A DNA stretch of 64,000 nucleotides from CBDDEC01 sp965198045 (GTDB lineage Bacteria > Chloroflexota > Dehalococcoidia > UBA2979): the NCBI GenBank assembly GCA_965198045.1, contig CBDAOL010000012.1, positions 310,001 through 374,000 on the forward strand, read 5' to 3'. This document shows, in pieces, positions 51,727-60,003 of this stretch; the first letter of the stretch is position 1, and each line of letters begins with the position of its first letter. The position numbers and the translations under genes are program-made. The notes under the pieces are model-generated. The model worked only from the letters and a program-made list of their open reading frames with translations, was not told the origin of the DNA and searched no databases.

Positions 51727-51761
51727 CAGGGTGGCGTGTTAGACCGCTACACTACGGGGCC
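51685..51761 (-). tRNA. tRNA-Asp(GTC)
   Basis: 77 bases including an encoded CCA (51685-51687). Acceptor stem GGCCCCG/CGGGGTC, D-loop with AGCGGT, anticodon loop CTGTCAC (anticodon GTC at 51725-51727), T-loop TTCGAAT. All stems pair. It decodes GAC/GAU. The element's recombinase reads antisense through its 3' half. Confidence 0.96.
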
Positions 51762-51774
51762 GCGTGCACCAGAC

Positions 51775-51803
51775 ACCGTACGAGGCGTCCTCAGCGTGGT
51801 CAA
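51775..51803 (-). promoter_or_regulatory. Promoter of tRNA-Asp
   Basis: On the minus strand TTGACC (51798-51803) and TACGGT (51775-51780) are 17 bases apart; start of transcription would be about 7 bases before the tRNA. Confidence 0.65.
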
Positions 51804-51893
51804 TCGCGCGGCCTTCCTCGTCTCTCTGCGTCGATCTACACTCGGAGCAGCTCGTGCTGCGCGGTGTCGCGCGGCGAGTAGAGGGGCGGAGCC

Positions 51894-52142
51894 ATGCCGA
51901 GTAGCAGTCGACGTCGGCAGCCGCGCCGGCGGCCGCCGCCGCGCCCCACTTACCGCGGCGCGCCCGTCGCGGAGGAGGTCGAGGAGCGACAGCCTTCCAC
52001 CTCGGCACGCGCCTCGAGGCCGGCCGTGTACATCGCCCGGCAGACGCCCTACCTCTTCGGTGAGCTGCGGCGTGTGTTGCTGACGAGCGCGGCCTGCTTC
52101 GGCCTGCTCGTGCTGCTAATCGTCGTCGACCGGCTGCAGTAG
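51894..52142 (+). CDS. Small basic single-pass membrane protein (82 aa)
   Basis: An 82-residue protein: an Arg/Pro-rich N-terminus (SSSRRRQPRRRPPPRPTYRG), a middle segment and one C-terminal helix (VLLTSAACFGLLVLLIVVDR). The ribosome site GAGGGGCGGAG precedes ATG 51894. Not recognised; topology is inside-basic with C-terminus at the membrane. Convergent with the zinc-ribbon membrane protein gene. Confidence 0.7.
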   Translation: MPSSSRRRQPRRRPPPRPTYRGAPVAEEVEERQPSTSARASRPAVYIARQTPYLFGELRRVLLTSAACFGLLVLLIVVDRLQ

Positions 52143-52162
52143 TCGAACTCGCGGGCGCTGCG

Positions 52163-52675
52163 CTAGCGCAGTCGACCCCACGCCGCGACCGCGGTGATCG
52201 CCACCAGGAACAGCCCCACGGTGTCGCGTAATACGTGCTCGATCGCGATGTCTGAGAAGACGATCCGGAGCGTACCGGCGGCTGCGACGCCTGCGACGGC
52301 GATCACCTGCATGGTGACGCCGCGCTTGCCACTGGTCACTCTTCGGATCGACTCGGCGACGACCGCACCGGCGCCCGAGCCGGCCAGCAACGCGATGATC
52401 AGCGAGAAGAACCCGCCGGCCCGACTCTCCGGGATCACGATCGAACCGACGAAGCCGAGGGGAACGGCGAGGACTGCGACGACGGCGATTGCGAGCAGGA
52501 TGTCACGCGAGCCCAGCTCGTACATCGGCGGGCGGCGCATCTGGGCGCAGTCGGGGCAGCGGATGCCACCGGGTGTGTGGACGAGGCACTGCGGACAGAT
52601 TGCGACGCCGCAGCGGCCGCAGGTGAGAGCCGTCTCGGTGCCCGGATGGCGTTCGCAGTAGACGGGCGCGGTCAT
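52163..52675 (-). CDS. Zinc-ribbon/B-box-like membrane protein
   Basis: A 170-residue protein with an N-terminal zinc-binding head (YCERHPGTETALTCGRCGVA, ICPQC, GGIRCPDCA) of the kind often preceding rhomboid or other membrane parts, then four predicted helices (ILLAIAVVAVLAVPLGF, FFSLIIALLAGSGAGAVVAE and two more). Start 52675 overlaps the PHP gene's stop by four bases (ATGA). Function unknown. Confidence 0.85.
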   Translation of the reverse strand: MTAPVYCERHPGTETALTCGRCGVAICPQCLVHTPGGIRCPDCAQMRRPPMYELGSRDILLAIAVVAVLAVPLGFVGSIVIPESRAGGFFSLIIALLAGSGAGAVVAESIRRVTSGKRGVTMQVIAVAGVAAAGTLRIVFSDIAIEHVLRDTVGLFLVAITAVAAWGRLR

Positions 52676-53547
52676 GCCGAGGCCGGTTCCGGGATCGTAC
52701 AGCCCCGGGCGGATGCCGCCTCCAGGAGTCGCTCGACGGCGTCGTCTGGGAACAGGATGTCGCCGGGCTCGTGCTCGTGTTCGCGATCGAGCCCGTGGAA
52801 ATCGGACCCGCCCGATGCGATCAGGCCGTTCGCCTCGGCGGTCGTACGCAGTTCCTCGACGATCGCGGGGTCGTAGTGGCGGTAGTAGACCTCCATGCCG
52901 AAGAGCCCGGCCGCGACGAGCTCCGGGAGGTGTGTCTCGTAGTCCGTTGTGAACGGCGGGTGAGCCAGGACGGCGACCCCGCCGCCCTCGTGGATGAGCT
53001 CCAGCGCCTGCACCGGGAGGAGCCGTTCGCGCGCCACGTAGGCCGGGCTCGAAGTGTCGAGGTAGCGGTCGAAGGCCTCGTTGATGTCGTCGACGAAGCC
53101 CGCCTCGACGAGCGCCCGCGCGACGTGGGGCCGACCGATCGAGGCCTCGCCGGCGATCTCCTGCACGCGCTCCCACCGGATCGGCACGCCCAGCGCCTCG
53201 AGGGCGTTCACCATCTTCTCGCCCCGGGCCACGCGGGCTGCGCGCATGCGATCAAGTTCGTTCACGAAGCTGGAACGAGCGGAGTCGACGAAGAGCCCGA
53301 GCAGGTGCAGCTCGGTGCCCGGCAGATCGCACGACAGCTCGACGCCCGGCACGAGGCGAAAGCCCGGAATCGTTGCCGCGGCAGCGCGCGCCTCGTCGAG
53401 GCCGAGCAGCGTGTCGTGGTCGGTCAGCGCCAGGGTGCGCACGCCTCGGCCGGCGGCGAGCTGAACCACGTTGGTCGGGCTGCGCGTGCCGTCCGAGCGC
53501 GACGAGTGGCAGTGGAAGTCACCGATCGCGTGGCGGGGTTCGGTCAC
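52672..53547 (-). CDS. PHP-domain phosphoesterase (RNase AM/YciV-like)
   Basis: A 291-residue PHP-domain protein: DFHCHSSRSDGTRSPTNVVQ (motif I, His-x-His), LALTDHDTLLGLDEA (motif II), PGVELSCDLPGTELHLLGLF (motif III), GGGVAVLAHPPF and GLIASGGSDFHGLDRE (last metal ligands). It matches the nucleoside 3',5'-bisphosphate phosphatase/RNase AM group. It is co-translated with the zinc-ribbon membrane protein and follows RNase Y by 22 bases on the same strand, a suggestive RNA-processing neighbourhood. Confidence 0.93.
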   Translation of the reverse strand: MTEPRHAIGDFHCHSSRSDGTRSPTNVVQLAAGRGVRTLALTDHDTLLGLDEARAAAATIPGFRLVPGVELSCDLPGTELHLLGLFVDSARSSFVNELDRMRAARVARGEKMVNALEALGVPIRWERVQEIAGEASIGRPHVARALVEAGFVDDINEAFDRYLDTSSPAYVARERLLPVQALELIHEGGGVAVLAHPPFTTDYETHLPELVAAGLFGMEVYYRHYDPAIVEELRTTAEANGLIASGGSDFHGLDREHEHEPGDILFPDDAVERLLEAASARGCTIPEPASA

Positions 53548-53569
53548 GCGCGGATCTCCTCGGCTGTAA

Positions 53570-55099
53570 CTAATGGGCGATCGCCTGGGCTCGGGTCTCG
53601 CGGACGACCGTCACGCGGATCTCGCCGGGGTACTGCATCGTCTCCTCGATCTGCTTCGACACGTCGCGCGCCAGCCGCGCCGCGGCGAGGTCATCAACGA
53701 CCTCTGGTTCGACGATGACCCGTACCTCGCGACCCGCCTGCACGGCGAAGGATCGCTGGACGCCCTCGAACGAGTTCGCGATCGCCTCCAGGGCTTCGAG
53801 ACGGCGCACGTATTCCTCGCTGGACTCGCGGCGTGCGCCGGGGCGGCTGCCGGAAATGGCGTCGGCGATGATTACGATCACCGCCTCGGTGGTCTCGGGC
53901 TTGACCTCTTCGTGGTGCGCCTCGATGCAGTGCACGACATCGCGCGGGATGCCGAAGCGGCGAGCGATGTCGGCGCCGATGCGCGCGTGTGGGCCCTCGA
54001 GTTCGCGATCCACTGCCTTGCCGAGGTCGTGCAACAGTCCGCCGGCGCGGCAGACCTCGACGTCCGCCCCCAGCTCGTGCGCCAGGGCGGCGGCCAGCCA
54101 GGACGTTTCGATGCTGTGGCGCAGCTGGTTCTGGCCGTACGAGAAGCGAAAGCGCAGCCGTCCGAGGTGCTTCACCACCTCCGGATGCAGGCCCTGCACT
54201 TCGGCGTCGACTGTGGCCTCCTGGCCGGCCTGCTCGATCTGGTCGTCGATCTCGCTGCGCGCGCGCTCGACGGCCTCCTCGATGCGCGTGGGCTGGATAC
54301 GACCGTCCTGGATCAACCGGGCGAGGGCGACACGGGCGATCTCCCGGCGTACCGGATCGAAGCCCGAGACTGTCACCAGCTCCGGCGTGTCGTCGATGAT
54401 GAGGTCGCAGCCGGTGGCTGCCTCGAAGGCACGGATGTTGCGGCCTTCTCGGCCGATGATGCGCCCCTTGAGGTCGTCCGACGGGATGGGCAGGACACTC
54501 ACCGTCGTCTCAGCCGTGACCTCCGAGGTGAGTCGCTGCATGACCGTCGCCAGCGTCTTACGTGCGCGCGTGTCCGCCTCGGCCTGCGCCGACGCTTCCA
54601 TAGCGCGCACTCGCCGTCCGGACTCGTCGCGCAGCTCCACGTCGAGGCTGGACAACAGCTGCTCGCGCGCCTCCTCGGTGGTCAGGCGGGCGATACGCTC
54701 GAGGTCTGCTCGCGCCTGCTCCTCCGCCTGGTTCGACTCGTCCTCGCGGCGCTCGACCTGCTCTGCACGGTCGCGCAGCGATTGCTCACCACGGTCGAGG
54801 GTCTCGGCGCGGCGTTCGATCGCCTCCTCGCGCTGTTCGAGGCGGCGCTCCACGCGACCGAACTCGCGGCGTTCGTTGCGCAGTTCCTCCTCAGCCGCTT
54901 CGCGTCGTTCGAGGGCGCGTCGTTCAGCCTCGAGCTCCTGCGACTCGACACGACGTCGCGCCTCATCGAGGACCCGCTCGGCTTCCGTCTCGGCGCCGGC
55001 GAGCGCACTCGATGCGGAACGTTTCTGATAGACATAAGTACCGGCGATGCCGACGACGAACGCGCCGATCCCGACGATCGCGATGACCAGCGACTCCAT
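53570..55099 (-). CDS. rny: Ribonuclease Y
   Basis: A 509-residue endoribonuclease that starts mRNA decay at the membrane. N-terminal anchor IAIVGIGAFVVGIAGTYVY, then a long Glu/Arg-rich coiled coil (30-165), a KH domain around 200-240 (LKGRIIGREGRNIRAFEAAT) and the HD domain (LRHSIETSWLAAALAHELGA, LLHDLGKA), ending with the conserved MQYPGEIRVTVVRETRA. Length and order are normal. The start at 55099 gives the canonical anchor. Confidence 0.97.
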   Translation of the reverse strand: MESLVIAIVGIGAFVVGIAGTYVYQKRSASSALAGAETEAERVLDEARRRVESQELEAERRALERREAAEEELRNERREFGRVERRLEQREEAIERRAETLDRGEQSLRDRAEQVERREDESNQAEEQARADLERIARLTTEEAREQLLSSLDVELRDESGRRVRAMEASAQAEADTRARKTLATVMQRLTSEVTAETTVSVLPIPSDDLKGRIIGREGRNIRAFEAATGCDLIIDDTPELVTVSGFDPVRREIARVALARLIQDGRIQPTRIEEAVERARSEIDDQIEQAGQEATVDAEVQGLHPEVVKHLGRLRFRFSYGQNQLRHSIETSWLAAALAHELGADVEVCRAGGLLHDLGKAVDRELEGPHARIGADIARRFGIPRDVVHCIEAHHEEVKPETTEAVIVIIADAISGSRPGARRESSEEYVRRLEALEAIANSFEGVQRSFAVQAGREVRVIVEPEVVDDLAAARLARDVSKQIEETMQYPGEIRVTVVRETRAQAIAH

Positions 55100-55267
55100 G
55101 GGAGCACTCTCCGTCGGGCGGCTGACCCCGGGCGCCGCACACCGCGACCGCTGGCCGCGACGGTGTCGCCGAATGGTCGATAACTCGTTAACCGTGACGA
55201 CCAGCGGACCGGTCGACGCGGCGCGCTCATCGTAGCACCACGTTGCCGGGCGGCCGGGGCGGCGTCG

Positions 55268-56716
55268 CTACTCGTACCCCGGCGGTGGCTGAAACCCGCC
55301 CGTCACGTCGGCCAGGCGACGCGCGAAGTCGATCGGCGTGCGGTCCTCGAGGTGCGGACCAACGATCTGCATGCCGACGGGCAGGCCGTCTTCGCTGAGC
55401 CCGATCGGTGCCACGGTTGCCGGGAGGTAGGCCATCGTGATCAGCCCAACCCAGCTCAGCTGGTCGAAGTAGTTGCGGTCCTCCCCGTTGATGGGGATGG
55501 TCCGTTCCTGCGCCGGACTGTGGTCGTGCTCGATCGCAGTCACCGGCGTGACCGGCATCAACAGCACGTCGTACTCGCGGAAGAAGTGTGACCACTCGTA
55601 TCGGATCTGCTCCCGCTTCTCGTTGAGGAAGAGCCACTCCCGGTGGCGCTGGGCGCCGTTGCGCTGAACGGCCGGTGGCTCCTCGTCGTCTTCCGAGGGC
55701 AATGCGTCCTCGACGGTCGTCGCACCCTCGAGGATCTCGCCGGTGAGCCCGCGACCGCCGTTGCCGGCCAGCAACGAGCGGTACACGCGGTTCGTCTCAG
55801 CGAAATCGATACCCGGGCGGGCGGCCTCGTCCACCTCGACGCCGGCGGCGCGCAGGGCGCCGACCGTCGCCTCAAGGGGGGCCAGCACGGCCGCGTCGAC
55901 GCTGCAGGCCGCGTCGTCGAGCCATGCAGCCACACGGTAGCCACGCAGCGTGGCGCGCCGCGGGGGCGGCAGCTCGAGGCGCCAGGCGGCCGACATGTCG
56001 GCCTCCGGTCCGGCCACGATCGACAGCTCCAGATCGAGATCCTCGGCGCTACGTCCGAGGGGCCCGGCGACGGACAGGTCGCCGACGGCCATGAACCCGG
56101 GCGGCTGCACGCGCTTGCGAGGCACGATGCCGAAGGTGGGCTTGTGTCCGTAGATGCCGCTGTAGTGAGCGGGGTTGCGGATGGAGCCACCAATGTCGCT
56201 GCCGAGGTCGAGCGCGCTCATGCCCGTCGCCAGCGCCACGGCCGTGCCTCCCGATGAACCGCCCGGGGCACGCGTCTGGTCCCATGGGTTGTTCGTCGTC
56301 CCGTAGACGTCGTTGTAGGTCTGCACGTCCATGCCGTTGAGCGGTGAGTTCGTCACGCCGAAGACCACTGCTCCCGCCGCCACGAGCCGGTCGACGGCCG
56401 GTGCATTGGCCTCGGCGATCCGCTCCGCGAACTGCGGATCGCCGGAGGTCCAGGGGAAGCCCTTCGTCTCGAACAACTCCTTGATGGTCATCGGCAGGCC
56501 GTGGAGCGGGCCCCACAGCTCGCCCCGACCGAGCGCCGCGTCGGCCTCATCGGCGCGGGCGCGGGCCGTGTCGACGTCGGTCGCGACGATCGCGTTCAGC
56601 GCCGGGTTGAAGCGCTCCACGCGTTCGACGTAGTGCTCGAGGAGCTCCCGCGAGCCGATCTCCCGGCTGCGGAGTATCCCGGCCAGTTCAACCGCGGGTC
56701 GGAGAGCGATGTCCAT
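55268..56716 (-). CDS. Amidase signature family hydrolase
   Basis: A 482-residue complete amidase-signature protein. The catalytic Lys is in GLPMTIKELFETKG, the cis-Ser in APGGSSGGTAVALATG and the nucleophile Ser in DLGSDIGGSIRNPAHYSGI. The fatty-acid-amide-hydrolase-like indole region is not evident. It is not closely similar to the partial amidase at 1-727. Flanked by recX and RNase Y, it is not part of a catabolic cluster. Substrate unknown. Confidence 0.94.
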   Translation of the reverse strand: MDIALRPAVELAGILRSREIGSRELLEHYVERVERFNPALNAIVATDVDTARARADEADAALGRGELWGPLHGLPMTIKELFETKGFPWTSGDPQFAERIAEANAPAVDRLVAAGAVVFGVTNSPLNGMDVQTYNDVYGTTNNPWDQTRAPGGSSGGTAVALATGMSALDLGSDIGGSIRNPAHYSGIYGHKPTFGIVPRKRVQPPGFMAVGDLSVAGPLGRSAEDLDLELSIVAGPEADMSAAWRLELPPPRRATLRGYRVAAWLDDAACSVDAAVLAPLEATVGALRAAGVEVDEAARPGIDFAETNRVYRSLLAGNGGRGLTGEILEGATTVEDALPSEDDEEPPAVQRNGAQRHREWLFLNEKREQIRYEWSHFFREYDVLLMPVTPVTAIEHDHSPAQERTIPINGEDRNYFDQLSWVGLITMAYLPATVAPIGLSEDGLPVGMQIVGPHLEDRTPIDFARRLADVTGGFQPPPGYE

Positions 56717-56806
56717 GCTGTCGTCCGGATGATGCGGCTTAACGACGGTCGTCGCCTCGCGTGGCCGAGATGATAGCTGGCGTGCCGGTGCGTGCCCGTG
56801 GGCGAC

Positions 56807-57424
56807 TCAGTCGATGTCTATGTCGACCGCCAGCACCTCGGCGATCGCGCGCCGTGTCACGTCGTAGCTGAAGCCACGGCGCTGGAGGTAGCCGTACAAC
56901 CGCTGCCGCCGGAGGTCCGGTTCGAGTCGGCGCAGGCTCGGGACGCGCCGTCGAGCCGTGGCGATCGCCGCCGCTGCTTCGTCGAGGTTGTCTGTGGCTG
57001 CCTCGACGTGCTCGCGGGGGACGCCGCGGCGCACGAGGTCCTGGCGCAAGCGTCGGGCGCCGAGCCGTCCGCGGCGCGCCTCGACGAACTCGGTCGCCCA
57101 GCGGGCGTCGTCCAGGTAGCCGAGCTGCCGCAGACGATCGACTGCGGTGTCGATCTCCTCGTCTGCGAACTGACGCCGGAGGCGCTGCCGCAGCTCATGT
57201 TCCGTGTGCGAGCGGCGCGAGAGCGACGCGAGTGCACGCTCGAGGGCGAGTCGTCGCCGACCGGTGGCCCGCAGCTCCGCCCATTCGCTCTCCTCAAGGG
57301 CGACGCCTTCTGATAGCGCGCGCGCCTCGACGGGCTCGCGCGCGAGGAGATGCTCGCCCGGTTCGCCGGCCAGCTGGATGGCGATGGCGCCGCGGCGGCG
57401 CGTGATCGACGTGACGGTCGGCAT
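56807..57424 (-). CDS. recX: Regulatory protein RecX
   Basis: A 205-residue RecX, which binds along the RecA filament and inhibits it. Three tandem three-helix repeats are visible: ERALASLSRRSHTEHELRQR, DDARWATEFVEARRGRLGAR and LRRQRLYGYLQRRGFSYDVT. ATG 57424 is preferred over GTG 57430. It follows recA by 21 bases on the same strand, the usual arrangement, so it should be SOS-induced with recA. Confidence 0.94.
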   Translation of the reverse strand: MPTVTSITRRRGAIAIQLAGEPGEHLLAREPVEARALSEGVALEESEWAELRATGRRRLALERALASLSRRSHTEHELRQRLRRQFADEEIDTAVDRLRQLGYLDDARWATEFVEARRGRLGARRLRQDLVRRGVPREHVEAATDNLDEAAAAIATARRRVPSLRRLEPDLRRQRLYGYLQRRGFSYDVTRRAIAEVLAVDIDID

Positions 57425-57445
57425 AACCACGACCCTCGTCGAGGA

Positions 57446-58570
57446 CTATGCGTCGATCGAGAGCTGCTCGGCCTCGGCTTCGGCCTCAGCGGCCACGGAC
57501 TCGGCCTCCGCCTCGACGGCGGTCGGAGCCTCGTCCGGCTTGCCTACGGGCATGGCGTTGATCCCGGCGGCTTCCCGCACGAGGTTTTCGACCTCGTCGC
57601 GGAGGTCGAGGTGCTCGCGCATGAAGTCGCACGAGTTCATGCGCCCCTGGCCGAGGCGCTGGTCGCCGTACGAGTAGAACGAGCCGAGCTTGCGCACGAT
57701 CTCGTGCTCCACGGCGAGGTCGAGGATGTCTCCCTCGCGGTTAATACCGTGCTGGTCGCCGGTGAACATGATGTCGAACTCGGCCATTCGGAAGGGCGGC
57801 GCGACTTTGTTCTTGACGACCTTGCAGCGCACGCGGTTGCCGATGAACGTTTGGCCGTCTTTCAGCGACTCGATGCGGCGGATGTCGATGCGCACGGAGG
57901 AGTAGAACTTGAGCGCGCGGCCACCCGGGGTGGTCTCCGGGTTCCCGAAGACGACGCCAATCTTCTCGCGCAGCTGGTTGATGAAAATGAGTGCGGTGTC
58001 GGTGCGAGCGACTGCCGCGGTCAGCTTACGCAGTGCCTGCGACATCAACCGCGCCTGCAGGCCCGGCAGGGAGTCGCCCATGTCGCCTTCGATCTCCGCG
58101 CGCGGGACGAGTGCCGCGACCGAGTCGATGACCACCGCCTCGACGGCGCCCGAGCGGATCAGCGCCTCGCAGATTTCGAGCGCCTGTTCGCCGGTGTCGG
58201 GCTGCGACACGAGCAGCTCGTCGACGTCGATGCCACAGGCGGCGGCGTACTCCGGGTCGAGTGCGTGTTCGACGTCGATGTAAGCCGTCGTCCCGGTCTT
58301 CTGCGCCTCCGCGATAATGTGCTGCGCCAGCGTGGACTTGCCCGCCGATTCGGGACCGAAGATCTCGGTGACACGCCCGCGAGGCAGGCCGCCGATGCCC
58401 AGCGCGATATCGAGGGAGAGTGACCCGGTTGGGATGGCGGAGACGTTCATCGCTGCCTCGGGATCGCCGAGACGCATGATCGCGCCCTTGCCGAAGTCCT
58501 TCGTGATCTGTTCGAGGGCCTTCTCGAGGGTGTCGGGGTGTTCCTTCGGTTGCTTCTTCTTGGCGGCCAT
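57446..58570 (-). CDS. recA: Recombinase RecA
   Basis: A 374-residue RecA. Walker A GPESAGKST is at 72-80, Walker B VVIDSVAALVP, loop L1 and L2 regions (MGDSLPGLQARLMSQALRKL; NQLREKIGVVFGNPETTPGG) and C-terminal domain are complete. The last 40 residues are an Ala/Glu-rich acidic tail that would modulate DNA binding. It forms the strand-exchange filament in recombination and SOS induction. ATG 58570 is the start; the LexA-type box is 119 bases upstream. Confidence 0.98.
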   Translation of the reverse strand: MAAKKKQPKEHPDTLEKALEQITKDFGKGAIMRLGDPEAAMNVSAIPTGSLSLDIALGIGGLPRGRVTEIFGPESAGKSTLAQHIIAEAQKTGTTAYIDVEHALDPEYAAACGIDVDELLVSQPDTGEQALEICEALIRSGAVEAVVIDSVAALVPRAEIEGDMGDSLPGLQARLMSQALRKLTAAVARTDTALIFINQLREKIGVVFGNPETTPGGRALKFYSSVRIDIRRIESLKDGQTFIGNRVRCKVVKNKVAPPFRMAEFDIMFTGDQHGINREGDILDLAVEHEIVRKLGSFYSYGDQRLGQGRMNSCDFMREHLDLRDEVENLVREAAGINAMPVGKPDEAPTAVEAEAESVAAEAEAEAEQLSIDA

Positions 58571-58688
58571 GGCGTGTCCCTGTTTCGTTCCGTCGTACCG
58601 GTTCTTCTTGTCTCGTGCCCTCGCTCCAGAACGCCTGTGGCTCGTGCCACGCTGGCCGCTGTGCAGCCCCCACCGCGTTCCGAACACT

Positions 58689-58708
58689 AGTAGAACGCCC
58701 GTTCTACT
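58689..58708 (-). promoter_or_regulatory. LexA/SOS box upstream of recA
   Basis: A perfect dyad, AGTAGAAC-GCCC-GTTCTACT, with the GAAC-N4-GTTC core of Gram-positive-type LexA (DinR) sites. Position before recA supports SOS control. Confidence 0.9.
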
Positions 58709-58832
58709 GTCAAGCCGGCCGAACGGGCGGACGTGAGTGGTGCCTCGATCCTACGCCGAAGATCGGATCACGTGCGTGTGCAGTATGGAACTCTGGCGTG
58801 ATAGAAATCTCGCGCCAACCGTGTCTCGAGGG

Positions 58833-59411
58833 CTACTCGAAGTGGGGCGCGAAGTCCGGATTCGCGGCTGCGAACTCCTCGGCGGTGATGCCGAATAGCA
58901 CCTCGTCGAAGTAGCGGCCGCCGGTCAGATACGCGCGCCGTCGCCGGCCCTCCTCGACGAACCCGAGCTGCTCATGCATGACGAGCGAGGGCGCGTTGAA
59001 CTCATAGACCTCGGCGTGACCTTTCTGGAAGCCCAGTTCGCCGAAGTAGTAGCGCAGCAGGATGCGCACGGCGTCGCGGGCGTACCCGCGGCGACGGTGC
59101 TCGGCGAAGATGCCGATCCCGTACCAGAAGACGCCGCTGCGGGGGTCGGTGCGCGAGGCGCTCAGCGAGCCGACGATCTCTCCCTCGGCCGACTCGATCA
59201 CGAAGCTGCGGTCGCGTCCGTCACGGTTGAGCGCGTGTTCTTCAACCCACTTCTTCGTCGCCGCGGCGGACTGAGGCGGCGTGACCCACCAGCCGGCGCG
59301 GGCCATCTCCGTGTCCTGGTCGTGGCTCCAGAACGTTTCCCAGTCGTCCGTCTCGTGCGCACGCAACCGCACGAGGTCTCCGCGGAACAGGTTCGGCAGC
59401 TCTTCGGTCAT
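58833..59411 (-). CDS. GNAT family N-acetyltransferase (RimJ-like)
   Basis: A 192-residue GNAT enzyme of the RimJ/RimL type: LVRLRAHETDDWETFW at the start, the acetyl-CoA pyrophosphate loop EHRRRGYARDAVRILLRYYF (R/QxxGxG/A variant RRRGYA), and AEVYEFNAPSLVMHEQLGFV. ATG 59411 has GAGGGGAC upstream. Divergent from the DUF167 gene. The substrate (protein N-terminus or small amine) cannot be told. Confidence 0.92.
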   Translation of the reverse strand: MTEELPNLFRGDLVRLRAHETDDWETFWSHDQDTEMARAGWWVTPPQSAAATKKWVEEHALNRDGRDRSFVIESAEGEIVGSLSASRTDPRSGVFWYGIGIFAEHRRRGYARDAVRILLRYYFGELGFQKGHAEVYEFNAPSLVMHEQLGFVEEGRRRRAYLTGGRYFDEVLFGITAEEFAAANPDFAPHFE

Positions 59412-59462
59412 GTGTCCCCCTCGACGTTGTGCGGGTCCACGCCGAGGGGCGAGCATAGGGCG

Positions 59463-59741
59463 ATGCCACGCCCGGACACAGCGCGCGCGCTGCTCGACGT
59501 TCGACTCACCCCTCGTGCTTCGCGTGGCAGCGTCGAGGTCGACGGCGACCTCGTGCGGGTGCGCGTCACGGCGCCGCCCGTTGACGGTCGCGCGAACGCC
59601 GCGCTGGTCGAACTGCTGGCCAAGCGCCTCGGCGTCCCGAAGCGCGATGTGGCGATCGTGCGCGGGCTGTCGTCGAGGACGAAGCGCGTGGCGGTCGAGG
59701 GGATGACGGTCGCTGAAGCCTTCGAACGGCTTCGCGCCTAG
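59463..59741 (+). CDS. DUF167 (YggU) family protein
   Basis: A 92-residue YggU protein: LDVRLTPRASRGSVEVDGDL, VRVTAPPVDGRANAALVELL and IVRGLSSRTKRVAVEG are the family's three blocks. Function unknown, often near yggT/proC/yggS as here, although this copy is on the opposite strand. AGGG precedes ATG 59463. Confidence 0.93.
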   Translation: MPRPDTARALLDVRLTPRASRGSVEVDGDLVRVRVTAPPVDGRANAALVELLAKRLGVPKRDVAIVRGLSSRTKRVAVEGMTVAEAFERLRA

Positions 59742-59747
59742 GGCGGA

Positions 59748-60002
59748 TCAGCCCTGATAGTCGGTCAGGACACCCGCGATGATGAAGAGCGTGATGATCG
59801 CGACCATCGGGCTGATGTCGATCATCCCGATCCGCGGGATGATCCGGCGCAGCGGTTCGAGCACCGGATCGGTGATCGCCTCGAGGGCCCGCACGACCGG
59901 GCCGCCGCGGTCGATGGGGAACCAGGAGATGATGGCGCGCGCGAAAATAGCGAACGCCAGCAGCTGTACCAGCAAACCGACGCCCTGAACGACTTCTACC
60001 AA
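59748..60002 (-). CDS. YggT family membrane protein
   Basis: An 84-residue membrane protein with two helices: VQLLAFAIFARAIISWF, then PVVRALEAITDPVLEPLRRI, IPRIGMIDISPMVAIITLFI. The start is taken as TTG 60002, one base after the proC stop and with GGGGG upstream; ATG 60053 would overlap proC by 50 bases. YggT proteins take part in osmotic response or septum-related processes. Third gene of yggS-proC-yggT. Confidence 0.9.
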   Translation of the reverse strand: MVEVVQGVGLLVQLLAFAIFARAIISWFPIDRGGPVVRALEAITDPVLEPLRRIIPRIGMIDISPMVAIITLFIIAGVLTDYQG

Positions 60003-60003
60003 G

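Noticed and set aside
53573..55183. 536-residue plus-strand frame
   Set aside because: Antisense to RNase Y, whose domains are complete and in order.
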